DNA from: Adineta vaga
Taxonomy: Eukaryota; Rotifera
Direction: 5' to 3'
DNA length: 64,000 nucleotides
Assembly: GCA_021613535.1 (NCBI GenBank)
Contig: CP075495.1
Coordinates: 15,748,001 to 15,812,000, forward strand
Positions 46,003 to 58,328 of the stretch are shown here, one piece after another. The notes below the pieces were generated by a model. That model saw only the letters and a list, made by a program, of their open reading frames with translations, searched no databases and was not told the DNA's origin. The position numbers and the translations under genes are program-made. Positions within the stretch are counted from its first letter, which is position 1; every line of letters begins with the position of its first letter.

Positions 46003-46969
46003 TCAAACAAGTGTAATTAATTGTTCATCATTTGAACTAATTCCCGTATCTGATTCTTCATTATTTATTAGTTTACAATGATAATTCAATGGAATCAGAT
46101 GATTTGAAGGTTGATTTATTAAATTAGGTTCAACAATAGCTGTTGGACGAGTTGGAACTATTATTATTATAAAATTTTATTTTTAAAAAAACGTCGAAAA
46201 TAAATATTTAAAACTAACCTGTTAATGTTTTAATTGAAATAATTGGAGATAGTTGTTGTTGATCATGAAGATTATCTAAATGAATATTTTCTTGTAAAGC
46301 AAAATCTAATTCTAATTCATCTAATAAAATTAATTTTTGATCAATTTCATAATTAATTTGATGAATTTGTTGATCAAATTGATCAGATAATAAAGTTAAT
46401 TTTCTACTAATAATTAATGTTTGATTAATATTAATAAAAAGTTGATTAAAATCATTTGAATTTTCATTTTTAATATTAGATATTAAAGATAAAATAACAT
46501 TTTCAATATTTTTAATTTCATTATTTAAATGAATAATTGAACGTGAAAGATTTAAATAAATCAAAATATTTTTTTCATTTTCATTTTCATTTAAATCTTT
46601 TATTTGTTTATCTGTTTTATTTAATTGATTTTTTAATTTATTTAATTTTTTTTCTTGTTCTCGAATTAAAATATGTGTTGGAATGATTTCTTCATCACTT
46701 GATCGAAGTGTTAATATAACATTTTCACATTCTCCAGCCCATGAATTCCATAATTTTAAAAGACGACAACGATTTTTTAATGGACGTTCAATACCACGCC
46801 AACATTCATAAATAACAAAATTATGATTAATATCATTTGAATGAGAATCTATTGATAAAGATAATAATATTGCTTGAATTATATCAAAACATGTTGAACG
46901 TTTTGTTAAATTAGAAATCCATTTCACTTTTCCTTTATACCATATTGGAATTTCAATTTCTAATTCCAT
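46003..46969 (-). CDS. RASSF9/10: Ras-association domain family protein (RASSF9/10 type)
   Basis: Two exons (46219-46969, 46003-46157) join in phase to 301 aa. Residues about 1-95 form a Ras-association (ubiquitin-like) domain with IPIWYKGKVKWISNLTKRST, CFDIIQAILLSL, YECWRGIERPLKNRCRLLKL and the WAGECENVILTL strand. This is closest to the N-terminal-RA RASSF members 9 and 10 as I know them (KWRGFERILPNKT...LW). A long coiled coil follows (about 110-235) and the tail NEESDTGISSNDEQ recalls the SDTGLSS end of that family. RASSF9/10 proteins work in vesicle, centrosome or growth signalling; the role here is unproven. An acceptor-like TTTCTTTTTAG lies just before the ATG. Confidence 0.85.
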
Positions 46970-48039
46970 TTCTTTTTTATCTAAAAAGAAACCTTGGAAA
47001 GAATATTAAAAGTCCATTTATATTTCGTTGTTAAGCAACAAAAATATGATCAAGAGAAGAATGAAAAGAAATTTATTCTTTTTTTCTTTCTCTTTTGAAC
47101 ATCTCAAATAATGACAACAAATAAGAAGATTTGATTTCACACAAAAATTGAACATTTAGAATGAGTTCAGTTCAGTTCTATTTTGAAAAGAAAAAGACAA
47201 ACCTATAGAAATGTATGTGAAGAACTTGAAATGTGTCTTGAAATAATCTTAGAAAAAACAAAAGAAGACTTATTTTCATTTCTTCAATGATTAAAGAAAA
47301 TCTTCTTCTTCTTCTATTTTCTAAATGACCAATTTTCTAAAGAGAGAAAAAAAAAGAATTTTATCAATGAACACGAACGGAAAAATTCGATTCTTTTTAA
47401 GAAGATTAAAAAAAACACGATATGCACTTATCTTTATTCTTTTACTCTTTCAACTGTTACATCATATTCTTTACATATTAATACTCTTAATGTTCGTTTT
47501 TCGACAAAATATAACTCATAATAAATCTCTTCTGTTTATTCTTACAATAGAAACCTTATCATTTCTCTTTCATATATATATATATATAGGTCAATCTCTA
47601 TATGAAATATAAACAAAGACGATACAATAGAAATCAATCGTAGTTATATTCACTTTCTATTTGAAAGATCATTTCTATCCCAAGGATATATTATTAATTA
47701 ACCTAAACGATTCAATATTATACATCTTGATTGAATTAATCGGATTATTCATACACATCAAGCTTGAAATTTATATTCAATTGAGAATATTTAGCAAGTG
47801 GTGGCGTCAATATGTCGTGATCGGAAAAGACGTCTTTCTAGTGGAGTCGCGGCGTTGGAGACACAAGGTGCCCCCGAAAATTGAAGATTTTAATTGAATT
47901 CAAGTTTCAAGTTTGACACTATACTGGAATCATTGAAATATTTTTCAAAAGCTTTTTCTTTATTTTAATTAAATTCTATTTTCTAAATGTTATTTTACAA
48001 AAATAATTCATTTTTATTATTTGTCAAAGAAATCAAATT
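46970..48039. other. Intergenic with a GC-rich relic
   Basis: Mostly AT-rich. At 47797-47885 there is a GC-rich patch (TGGTGGCGTCAATATGTCG ... GGTGCCCCCG) followed by TTGAATTCAAGTTTCAAG with TTTGACACTATACTGG, which resembles 60418-60455. It looks like the end of an old mobile element. Two plus-strand frames (47325-47612, 47661-47897) have no coding support. Confidence 0.45.
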
Positions 48040-49544
48040 TTAAAGTATTGGACTATCTTCATCGTCATTAGGATTTTGTAATTGACCAAATGTTTGATCT
48101 ATTTCTGTATTTTCACATTGCCTTTTTCGATTCATAATCATTTGATTTGTTGATGAAGATGAATTAACTTTTTTACAACGGAGTAAACGAAGAAAATATG
48201 GCCAAATAATATTAATTGGCCATAATTTAATTAATTGTTGACGAAATACTTCACCAGTTAATGTATAAATATAAAAATGTATCTAAAATTGGAATTAAAA
48301 TAAGAAAAAAAAAGAAAAAGAAAAAAACTTACAGCATAATTTAAATGTGCAAGTGAAAGAAGAATTGCTGATAATAAATATTTTTTTTCATTAACAAGTT
48401 TTTCTCCTGAATTTGATCGAATAATATCATTAATTTCAGTTGGAAGTGTTAAAACAAGAAATGCTATTGCTGAACCAAGTAACATTAATGTTAATTGACG
48501 ATCTTTTTCATATTTTCTTTTTGATTTTGTTGTACGACAATTATTTCTTCCATTTGATAAATTAATTGATGAATTTGATCGACAAACACGAAAAATAATA
48601 ATTAAATTACAAATACTCATAATTATAAATGGAATAACATTTGTTTTAATAACATCAAAATATGAATCATAAGCAGCAAATAATTGTTGATATGTTAATG
48701 AATCATCACGATGATAACAATATTCAATTGTTTTATTTAATGTTGAATTTGCAGATATAATTACAAATCCATAAAGAAAATGACTATTTAATACAGTTAA
48801 AATAAAAACTAAAATAAATGTTATTGTATATGCTATTTGACGACGACAAAATTGTCGACTACCAACTGGAAATAATACACTTACTGCACGATCAATTGAA
48901 CTAAACAGAAATATTAAGTTCAATTCAAATTATTTTTTTTTATCAAAATTACTTCGTTTTTTCTTCTTCTTATGAAATAAGAAGAAAAAGAACGAAGATA
49001 TGTTTTTCTTTTTTGATAAGATAAAAATAAGAAACAGAATTTTGTTTGATTCTTTGATGGTTTCTTATTGAAAAGAAAATGAGATGATGGATTTTGTCGT
49101 ATCTTATAGAAATCATTTTCCCATCAGTGTCGTATTCAATTTACAATTGAAATCATTATTTTTTCTTTTTTTGAAGAAAGAAAAACCCCTAACTTACCAT
49201 GCTGTTAAAACATAATTAGCCAAATCGAATGCAAAATACATAGCAAAGACAAATATTTTACAAGAAAAATTTGATAAAATAAGTATTTGAATATTATATG
49301 TTGGTAAAACAAAATGAATTAACCAACAAATCATACATAAAAGATCAGCTAAAGCCAAAAATAAAAAATAAATTGAACAAGATTTTTTTCTTAATGCTTT
49401 TCGACGAAAAACAAGACATGATAATGTTCCACCGACAATACCCAAACAAGCTATAAATGGACCAAAACCACGATAAACTATTGCATCAGCATACCAACGA
49501 TAAACATCATTATCAAATTTTGGTATATCCATTGTTTTATTCAT
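48040..49544 (-). CDS. Rhodopsin-family GPCR, neuropeptide-receptor-like
   Basis: Three exons (49198-49544, 48333-48900, 48040-48282) join in phase to 385 aa. Seven membrane segments can be placed. TM1 is GPFIACLGIVGGTLSCLVF, TM2 starts SIYFLFLALADLLCM, TM3 ends YVLTACSIDRAVSVLFP (DRA in place of DRY), TM4 is IAYTITFILVFILTVLNS, TM5 is VIKTNVIPFIIMSICNLIII, TM6 is LTLMLLGSAIAFLVLTLPTE and TM7 ends HLNYAIHFYIYTLTGEVFR. The second extracellular loop has a Cys (IEYCYHRDD), and ECL1 has SCKIF. The pattern fits FMRFamide/thyrotropin-like peptide receptors of lophotrochozoans. The ligand is unknown. The C-terminal tail is Asp/Asn-rich. Confidence 0.85.
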
Positions 49545-51429
49545 TAAATTTCATCTAAACAATTGATTTCTAAAATAAAAGAAAATTTTATAAAATAAAT
49601 AAACAAAAGAAAAATGCGAATGTATATTTATTGAACATCATTGTGTCTCTTGATCTTACCTATTCATTCATTCATTCATTCATTCATTCATTCATTTGAC
49701 ATTGTCTATAAAGATATTTTTCTTCTCTATGTTTCTGACAACTACATCTTTGGTTTTCTTTTTTCTTTTCTCTTTCTCTCTTAAAGATAGTTGTTAATCT
49801 CCAAGTAGACCGAAAAAAGAAAAAAGAGAGAAACAGTAAAAGTGATCATTAGATGTTATGTTCCAATTAAATAAGAAACAAAACATACCGATTGGAAAAC
49901 AAGACTAGAAGTAAAGGATGTCCTACTATTTCTCTTCTCAAAAGATAATTGGACACAATGGAGCAAAAGAATACTCAACAACAATGCAAATAAACAGGAA
50001 GTCAAATTCTTTTTTCTACCTTTTCATTAGAATATATGAACTAAACATCATTATTAATACCATGTCACTAACATTTCTTTTTTACACAACTTCAACTTTT
50101 ATTCATCCGTTTTTTTTTCAACTAACAATTCTTATATGATTCTTTTTCTCTCTGCTTTTTCTTTTTCTTCTTCTTCAACTTCTTCTACTTATAGATCGTA
50201 TTAATTCAACATGAACAATAAGAATTCATGTAACGTCAAATATAAATCTACTTAAATAAAGCTTCAAATGATTAATAATCACTCGAATTCAATTAATTGA
50301 CAATTGTTAAATATCATTAATTATTTTCTTTCGAAAAAAAAAGAATCAATATATTTCAATATAATAAGAAGTATCGTTACAGTTTTCTCTAATAGAAAAA
50401 ACAAACAAATAAGAAAATAATCATAATATCTTCTTAAAATCAAGTCACGAAATCTAAAGAAAAAATAAATAAACATTGAATCTTTTCTTAATTAATTCAT
50501 CGAACTAAAAATATTGAACCAATCATTTGTTTCTTCTTGATTTTCTTCTTCGTTGAACAAATTTTCTTTTCTGTTTCTCATGTTTAGACTTATTGAACCA
50601 ATCGATAATTGAATTATTAGAACAAAGCAAAAAGGAACGAAAGAATTTTCTCGTTTTCTATTCGAATGAAAATTCCTTTTATTCGATCGATTTGAGAAAA
50701 AGAATACTTCGTCTTTTCTTTATAATTATTTGATAAAAATAGAAAACAAAGAAACTCATTTCATTTGTCAAATTCAAAATAATTTCATTAATAATTCATA
50801 TAACATCAGATGACTTTACACTATTTTTGTCTTTTTCTTATCTTAACCATTTCATTATCCTTGAAATATAAAAATTTATATCGAAATTGATCGATTCTAA
50901 ACATATAATATTTATCAAACTAAATGTGAGATTTACAAATGAAAAAAAAATTCTTTCAAAAATTCAATTATTAACAAAACGAATCAATAATTCAATCAAA
51001 GGGAATAATATTGTTCAATTGTTTGACGAGAAAAAAATTCTTATAGAAAATAATTTAATAAATAAATCGAACGAGAAAATCATTACGATTAATATTATTT
51101 TTCGTTTTGATAAACTAAAAAAAAACAAAAAATTGTTGCCAGCAAACTACTTCTAAACCGTTAATCAAACGCACTTATTCTATCATATACTTTTTTTTTC
51201 ATTTCTAATAGAACAAAGATTCTATAAATAGATTTCTCATTTTGTAACTGCGATAAAGACAATGGTATTAATGACATTGCTTAGTTTTCGTGTTTGAATA
51301 TAATTAAAGATGGCGCTATAGAAAATAATCATGTTTAAAACGACAAATTTAGATTTCTTCAACATTCATCTTCATGACATATATAGTAAAAAAAAATAAT
51401 TGTCGAATAAATATTTTTGCTTCTTTATA
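49545..51429. other. 1.9-kb intergenic stretch
   Basis: AT-rich, with pyrimidine-rich runs (49755-49790, 50145-50190) and an ATTC microsatellite. A plus-strand frame at 50887-51156 is Lys/Asn/Ile-rich and lacks support. No gene was recognised. Confidence 0.45.
49662..49697 (+). repeat. (ATTC)n microsatellite
   Basis: About nine perfect ATTC units lie upstream of the GPCR gene. Confidence 0.9.
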
Positions 51430-51825
51430 CTTATATTTCGATGTTTTATTGTAATATCAGATCAGAATGAAGAAATTTATTAAGTGCAAAACCTCGAAAT
51501 CAATTCATAGAAAATCTTTTATCATCAATATATGTTTTTGAAATGAAAATTGATTATGAATGCCTTCGCTCAACAATTAATATTAACGAATCTATCGAAT
51601 TAAATTCTAGTTGTTAGATATAAATGATACAGATGACAAAAACAGATACATGACACATACAATCCATCGAGTATAGTTAATCATCGTGATCCATTATCTT
51701 ATCCACGTCTTGAAAATGAAGAAATATTTATTGGTCGTGTAGGAAAACAAAAAATTCCATTTCAAGCAGGAGAATCCCATATTTCTCAACGTGATGAACC
51801 ATGGAATTGATTATATTATCGATGT
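51430..51825 (+). pseudogene. CFAP276 pseudogene with duplicated 5' flank
   Basis: The region aligns with 54425-54975, the 5' flank and first exon of the intact CFAP276 gene. From the ATG at 51650 it reads MTHTIH, then a 2-bp insertion (GTATAG for GCAG) breaks the frame. The rest matches NHRDPLSYPRLENEE and GRVGKQKIPFQAGESHI, and a TGA replaces an Arg codon after EPWN. Similarity stops at about 51820. It is a truncated duplicate about 3.1 kb from the parent. Confidence 0.85.
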
Positions 51826-52844
51826 GAAGCTAACAACAATCGATTGATAATAATAATAATAATAAGATTATTAATTAAACTCAATCTTATCCAATATTTG
51901 AGTAAGTCCATTGAAATCTAATCAACAATCTGTTAACATATTCATAGTTTTGTTGATGTTTTACGTTTGCCGCTAAAATGAATAAATTTTGTCATCGAAT
52001 TGATTAAGATTGATACTAATAATTGCCATTAAACAACAACAACAACAATTAATTTCAATCCATTCAACTTTTATCTTAAGCATTTTAGAATAACAATTGA
52101 AGGAAATTGCAATTCCTGGAGGATCAATATATATATAACATGATAAATAGTTTCGTTTGCTTTTTCATTTTCATGACTTATAATTATAAAAGAAAAGAAA
52201 ATATTCTTCGAAATGATGAGAATAATAAAGAGAGAACGTGAAAATCTCTTCTATAATTATAATACACATTTATCCGATCATTTTATTCAATTTAATATAA
52301 ACAACAACTCACATTTACTTGTGTATAGATGCTGATAAACATATTCATCTTAATGCATGTAAAAAAACATGCATATAATATAATTTTGATCGATTATTTC
52401 TGATTAAAAATTCGATTAAAGAATAATTATAATAATAACATTTGAATTGATTATAAACGATTCTTTTTATTTATAAATCAGTCGGAATTCTACTCTTTCA
52501 TTTATTTATCAGAAATTGAATCAATTTTCTATGATTCTCTATGAGAAAAATCGATTAGCAATGTTCAAAATCAATTTGTTGCATGATTATAATCATCAAT
52601 TAAAATGACACTCATGAATGATATACTAAGATATAATGATGATAAAACTTTGATATTATTTCTTAATGCACTGTGTACATATAATGAACATGTTGGAATC
52701 ATTCAGAAGCACAAAAGCTTGTCGAATAAGATCTTCATTATTAGCAGCAGCAGCACCACCGAATCTATATAAAAAGACATTTTGTCTAGTACCATCATCA
52801 TCATGTCCCATAGTCTTAGCTTTCTCCTCTTTCGATATCCTTTT
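51826..52844. other. Intergenic
   Basis: AT-rich DNA with short AAT and AAC repeats (51850-51870, 52035-52050). A minus-strand patch at 52730-52840 carrying GGAAAANNEDLIRQAFVLL looks weakly coding and could be part of the same debris as the LINE remnant. No gene is claimed. Confidence 0.4.
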
Positions 52845-52935
52845 CCTCTGATATCTTCGTTTCTGACCATGTCCTGCCAATTAATTCTTAGAATCCGTCG
52901 GTAACATTTCATTTCAAAAGCCGATAGGTTTTTTT
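52845..52935 (-). mobile_element. Non-LTR retrotransposon (LINE) remnant
   Basis: The minus strand reads NLSAFEMKCYRRILRINWQD and MVRNEDIR. This matches the well-conserved segment after the reverse transcriptase domain of many animal non-LTR elements (family consensus of the type AFEMKCYRRILRISW...NEEV). Only about 30 codons remain and the surrounding frames are broken. Confidence 0.7.
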
Positions 52936-53172
52936 CTGTCTGCTCCTTTTAGATTTATCGAGTATATCTATCAGAATATCTGATGCACATAACGGATATT
53001 CATATGTTCTTGACGAATGTGTCAAAAACGCCAAAGTTTGATCGAAAAATTTTTCATAAATTAGAATCAACGTACAACTGCAGGCACTTTCTGTAGTATA
53101 ACATCGGAAAGGGAAATGTCGTATGCATCCATATTTACTTCTTTTGTTGTTGGTCAAAATTTGAACTTTCAT
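52936..53172 (-). other. Open frame of unknown nature beside the LINE remnant
   Basis: An open minus-strand frame starts at 53172 (MKVQILTNNKRSKYG) and contains FDQTLAFLTHSSRTYEYPL and CASDILIDILDKS before meeting the LINE remnant in another frame. The composition is protein-like. I recognise no family. It might be an exon of a lost gene or another part of the mobile element. Confidence 0.3.
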
Positions 53173-54424
53173 TTTCGTCTGACATTTCTAAAACAAAAAT
53201 AAATACAAAAATATTAAATTCTATTTTCTAATTAATAGGAAATGTATTTCATGTTCAAACTTAGACAATTTTTCTTATATTTTACATTTCATTATTAATA
53301 TGATTATTATCATGTTACTCGAACACTTTTATATAGCTTTTCCTCTGTCCGTCGTGATGAGGATATAGAAGAACGAATGAAGAGAGAATGCTAGACCCCG
53401 AATGCATATCTCCAGGTCGCTTACAGGTGTGAATCAAGTTTTTGGATTTCGATTATAATACATTCTTTTGTTATGGAAGATATTATGATAAGGAATTATC
53501 CACTGGTCATACATATATATATATATATGGACTAGGTTTCTTATCTTCAGGGTTTGTACGTTTAAATAAACTTATAAAACAACAACAAATACGGATCTAA
53601 CATCTTTCTTTTGCTGTTCATAACACAATCCAAAAAAGAAATTAAGATTGTATATTAGAAGATGTTTCGTTCTTTTTACTAATAGTGAAGAGAAAAGAAA
53701 AGATATATAGACACGCTTATTTATTTATATATTTAGAACGAGAAGAAATATTCACGAAGAAACACATACTAATCGTTTATCGATGATAAAAATGGATGAA
53801 TTCACTATAGTCTCATTTTTATTCTATCAATGGTGCATCTTGTATTTATTGAAAAGAATTCGTATATGGATGCAATAGAACCTTAAAGAAAACAACTGTA
53901 CAGAATTTCTATCGTATAATATGAACCTACATCAGTGACAGAACGAAAAAGTGATTAGTTAGTGAGTGTTATTTTGTCGATTCTAAATGAATATACTGAT
54001 TGAAACAAAATAGTATCTCAACAAAGTCGAGATTATAATTTAAGGTGCGAAACTGTTTGTTGAAATAATTTCAGTTGATTTGAACAGATGTGAATTGTTT
54101 ATTTGAATGGAATCAGTTTGTTTCGAACTATTGGTTGCAACTTTAGAAAGTAAAAGAAATATTCATAGATTTTGTTATATTCTCGACTGAAGGAAAAATC
54201 ATACGACATAAAACAAGTCTCCTTGTAAACTGATTAAAGGTAAAAATAACATGTCACTGAACAAGATCAGTAAAGCAATAGTTAAACTTAACCTCGAAAA
54301 CTTCTAGCCTATGCACTTCTGTCATCGTCAAGGCTTGCAGATACAAATTTGATCCAAAGGTTTCTGAGACTCGACGAATCTCAATCTATTATTAAATTTT
54401 TGGCAACTCTTGTCTGCTCGAGTA
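53173..54424. other. Intergenic
   Basis: AT-rich DNA with a (TA)n tract at 53511-53527 and a GC-richer patch near 53385-53440. I see no gene. Confidence 0.4.
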
Positions 54425-54805
54425 CTTAATTTGATGTTTCATTGTAATATCAGATTATAATTAAGACATTTATCAACTGTATAAGACTTAAAATCAATTC
54501 AATTCATATAGAAAATCTTTTTATCATCAACATATGTTTTTGAAATGAAAATTGATTATTAGCGCCCTCTATTAACAATTAGTAGAAAAGAATATTTCAA
54601 AATAAATATTTGTTTATTTGAAAAGAATTTTAATCAGAGAAAATGATTATTATTTTTCATTAAAAATGAAAATATCGAATTAAATTCTAGTTGTTAAGCA
54701 ACGTAACTAAGTTGTTAGATGTAAATGATACATAAACATAACAAAAACAGATGAATATTCATTTTTCGAACAAAGAAAAAGAAAGTCGACCATTGAAAAA
54801 TAGAA

Positions 54806-55435
54806 ATGACACATACAATTCATCGAGCAGTTAATCATCGTGATCCATTATCTTATCCACGTCTTGAAAATGAAGAAACATTTACTGGTCGTGTAGGAAA
54901 ACAAAAAATTCCATTTCAAGCAGGAGAATCCCATATAGCTCAACGCGATGAACCATGGAATCGATTATATTCAACAGCAACACTTTCATCTGGTCGACAT
55001 GAAATTTATACACATGATCCAAAAGCTCCTTTAGATTCATTAGATTTTCTTCTTAAAACTCAATATGATCAACATGGAGAAACATTTGCAGGAAAAGCTC
55101 GAACACGTGTTCAATTAGAAACTATTTCAGATGATCATGGGTATAACTATATTAAGACGTAGATTAATTTAGTTTTATATATGATTTCTTTTAGTCGTAT
55201 ATTAAAAAATCGAGTTGTTTATAAAGCTCCAGTTCAAAATGAATTAAATCATCCATTACGTATTGCTGAAAGTGGACGAAAAGAACATATATCAGAACCA
55301 AAACAAGCTATACGTAAATATCTTCATTTTATAATAAAACTAATGATAGATTTCTTTCTTTTAGAGAGTAATCATACAATGTTAACTAATCGTGGTTATG
55401 CTCGAAATCATCTTGGATCATATTTTGTTGCCTAA
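54806..55435 (+). CDS. CFAP276: Cilia- and flagella-associated protein 276 homologue
   Basis: Three exons (54806-55140, 55195-55313, 55365-55435) join in phase to 174 aa; human CFAP276 (C1orf194) has 169. The order of conserved blocks matches: HIAQRDEPWNRLYSTATLSS, YTHDPKAPLDSLDFLLKTQY, HGETFAGKARTRV, then AIQSNHTMLTNRGYARNHLG near the C-terminus. CFAP276 is a microtubule inner protein of ciliary doublets. The frame is intact and an AAATAG acceptor-like site lies just before the ATG. The 5' flank and first exon are duplicated at 51430-51825. Expression in ciliated cells (the corona, if a rotifer) would be expected. Confidence 0.88.
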
Positions 55436-55862
55436 TAATTATTCCTTCCATTTTATATTTTCAAATGATTGATAAAGACTTTTATTCGATTTTTTTCTAT
55501 TTAACCAAAGAAAAATTTATTTACAGAATTTATTTTTATCTTCTTCAATAAATTATTCTGATTATTTATAAATTTCTCTGACATTGAATTTCCAAACTAG
55601 AGATAAAAGGATCAATCTACTATCACCGCAGAAGAGAAAAGATGAATTTTAAAAAGATATATAAAAAATGATATTAGTTTGCTTTTAATAAGGCAAAAAT
55701 ATTTGTATTCGAATAATTTTTTTTATCGAATATAATTAACATAAAAAACAAAAGAAATGAAATATTTTTTTGTTTTACTTATATCGATAGACTATAGATA
55801 GTTTCTCACTTCTAAACTTCGAATTTTTCGTCTCTTTTACGTTTAAATCAATACACTTTCTC
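55436..55862. other. 3' flank of CFAP276 and start of a tandem duplication
   Basis: From about 55575 on, this DNA aligns with 57815-58015 (shared blocks such as AGAGATAAAAGGATCAA and ATATTTGTATT...AATAATTTTTT). It is the left boundary of a duplicated segment that also carries the coiled-coil locus. No gene is seen in the non-duplicated part. Confidence 0.55.
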
Positions 55863-56270
55863 ATGGAACAAAGAACTACTGCACCAAATGCCATCGACGA
55901 ATATTCTGAAACCGTAAATATCCATGTAAATTCTAATTTTTTAATTGAATTGAATTTTTTTATTTAATAAAACAAATTGTACGGCTCGTTGTGGATATAC
56001 GGGAGCAAGAAGGTATTATTGAAAGTATTAAAAGCAAAAGGAAGAACTTAAAGACGAAATGGATCTCGATCTGCATGAATTGGAACTTGAATGGCGTAAA
56101 TCGGAAATTCAATCCATGCGTACAAAAGTCGAATACTTAAGATATCTTTCACGAAAAGTGGACGAACTTCGTAAGCTGATTAAATTTTCTAAATAATATA
56201 TTGTGCAATTCTTTTCTTTTGAAAGTGCTCAACAAGAAATCGTGAAAATGAACAACAATATCAACTGAAT
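55863..56270 (+). pseudogene. Coiled-coil protein, tandem copy A (frame break)
   Basis: A likely first exon reads MEQRTTAPNAIDEYSETVN (55863 on). The main exon starts IVRLVVDIREQEGIIESIK, and after a frame change in an A run near 56030 continues KQKEELKDEMDLDLHELELE, WRKSEIQSMRTKVEYLRYLS and RKVDELRKLIKFSK, ending with TAA at 56194-56196. A third exon (QQEIVKMNNNIN) may end near 56270. The heptad pattern predicts a coiled coil. Copy B at 58329 is homologous. The frame break suggests a pseudogene, a programmed frameshift or an unseen splice. The family is not recognised. Confidence 0.5.
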
Positions 56271-57433
56271 TGAGACAATTTATTTTTGTTGAAAAGAAGA
56301 ATAAAAAATTAAACAAAAACAAAAATTCATTTTCATTTTTATAATCATACGAATTTTTGATAAAAATCAATATTACTTTTCAATTCAATCTTAACGAGAC
56401 AGACTGCTAAACTTCTTATGAAACAAACCATTACAAAAAAAAAACTCTTGTATTAGTTCTACAGCTAGTAGAACATGTAGTATGACATATGGATATTTTC
56501 TTAAGAATCAAATCAATAATATAACTTAAACGAATGACTATGCTTGTTATATTTAATCTCTTTACTTATTTATTTTCCTATAAATTCATATTTCTTTTGC
56601 TTCACCTTTTTCTTTCCTGAAAGAAAAATATATATTTGTCTTATTTTTTGAAAATGGGTGATCTTGTTTGATCTTCAAATTGGCTTTCTAAATATATTTC
56701 AGGTAAGACATCTGAGAACGAGAAAATATTTTATAATTTTCAACGATTCAGATATAAAGGTTAGAGTTTATTAGTTCTTTTTTATTGATAGAAAATTGAA
56801 TATATATATAATCATAAGTAATTGATAAATATTTTGTTAGTAATATAAATTACGAAAGAGAACGTGTGTCATACTTGAATGAGCGACATGAATTGATGTA
56901 CAACTGAAATAGATTGTTGACCATAACTGACATTGATTTTGCTTACAGTTAGATTATCTGATACGAAAAAAACCAACTGTCAATTAAGTTCTATTAATAT
57001 GTACTGAGTGGAACGTCAAAGGAATTGGATGGTTTGTTGATATAGAGGTAAACAGATTTTTCTTGTATATCTTTGTGCGAGTACTACTTGTTGTTCACAT
57101 TTAGAATTGGTTTTTCAGTCATCGAGCTGTTGAACGGGAAATTCAAGAGCGACTTAGTGTGGCACGAAAAGCTGCTGCTTAATCAAATAAAATATGTCGT
57201 TTTTTGTTAATGAAGAAATCTTTTGTATTCTCAATAAAATCGATATGAAAATGTCAACTAATTGAATAAAACATTTGTTTTCGAAGCACTTGTGAGAAAT
57301 TTCGATCGATTTTTCATGATATCTTTTATTATATCAAAAAAGAATCGTAGCGTGATGTTTTTATAAATAAATAAGAGGGTGCGAGTATTATACTCACTTC
57401 TTACATTTTTATTCAAACTTTTATGGGATACTA
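56271..57433. other. Between the duplicated coiled-coil copies
   Basis: AT-rich DNA. Coding-like pieces on the plus strand at about 56850-56910 (NYERERVSYLNERHELM) and 57120-57182 (HRAVEREIQERLSVARKAAA, ending with TAA after a CAG acceptor) may be exons of a small gene or a gene remnant. I could not chain them. I see nothing else. Confidence 0.35.
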
Positions 57434-57739
57434 TTATTTAGTTGTGATCTTTTTCAATTGAAAACCTTCATAATTATTTGCTGCAACATGATCACATTTT
57501 TGTCTATAAGGAACAATACCACCAGCATATGGCATAAAAATTCGTGGTTTTCTTGGAACATTTGCACCTAGATACCACGAATTAGCTGTATTAACTAATG
57601 TCTCATTGGCGATAGCATTCACTTGATTTATCCAAGCATCTTCAGCTTCATTTGTAGCTTCAATAGTATCAATTTGATGTTTTCGTAGATAATTAAGACA
57701 TTCTGTAATCCAATCAAGATGTTGTTCAATAGAAGAACT
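57434..57739 (-). pseudogene. Baeyer-Villiger monooxygenase C-terminal fragment
   Basis: About 102 minus-strand codons match the C-terminus of bacterial and fungal flavin-dependent Baeyer-Villiger monooxygenases (phenylacetone/cyclohexanone monooxygenase type): SIEQHLDWITECLNYLRKHQ, TIEATNEAEDAWINQVN, NSWYLGANVPRKPRIFMPY and then AGG...YRQKCDHVAANNYEGF. The full enzyme has about 540 residues; the FAD and NADP Rossmann motifs are absent. The frame stays open upstream to 57880 but that part (MKFIFFLLMIVFDPF) is unrelated DNA of the duplicated block. It is a truncated remnant of a gene probably gained by horizontal transfer. It cannot be catalytic on its own. Confidence 0.85.
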
Positions 57740-58328
57740 TTTTATCAATATGAATATTGCGTTTTGGTTTGAATATATGATCTTCCATTTAGTTGAGGAA
57801 ATATTTCGGTTACATGTAGTTTCTAAAGTAGAGATAAAAGGATCAAATACTATCATCAAAAGAAAAAAGATGAATTTCAAAATATTTATGAAACATGAAA
57901 GTAGTTACGGTTTAATAAGGAAAAAAAATATTTGTATTAGAATAATTTTTTCATCTAGTATAATTAACGTATAAAACTTATAATTTTATTGTTTATATCG
58001 ATACATCTTTCGACTCTCGCCATCGAATGATAGAAAGAAAATAACCGATACAATTCTGTTGGATAACACAAATATTTACTTTTCGTTCAAAATCGTAGTT
58101 GAATAATTTATCGATACGAATATAAAAAATACTTTACAGATAAGAAGAATTAATCGATAGATTAGATACGTTTTGCACTCTTACAATCTTTCAATAATTC
58201 TTCATAAAATTGTTTCATTCTTTACTAAATAGACTTTTTTCTTTCAGATATTAAAAATCATCGCAGAAAACTCGGGTGACTTTTCTGATTTATTAAATTG
58301 AATTTGATGTTTTTTTGTTATTGAATAG

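Noticed and set aside
47325-47897. Two plus-strand frames, one with a Trp/Arg-rich end
   Set aside because: Composition is that of random AT-rich DNA and of the GC-rich relic; no splice or start support.
50887-51156. Plus-strand frame of 89 codons
   Set aside because: Lys/Asn/Ile-rich low-complexity composition typical of AT-rich intergenic DNA.
57740-57880. N-terminal extension of the monooxygenase frame as a signal peptide
   Set aside because: It is translated from duplicated non-coding DNA that also occurs upstream of copy A near 55600; it has no homology to the enzyme.
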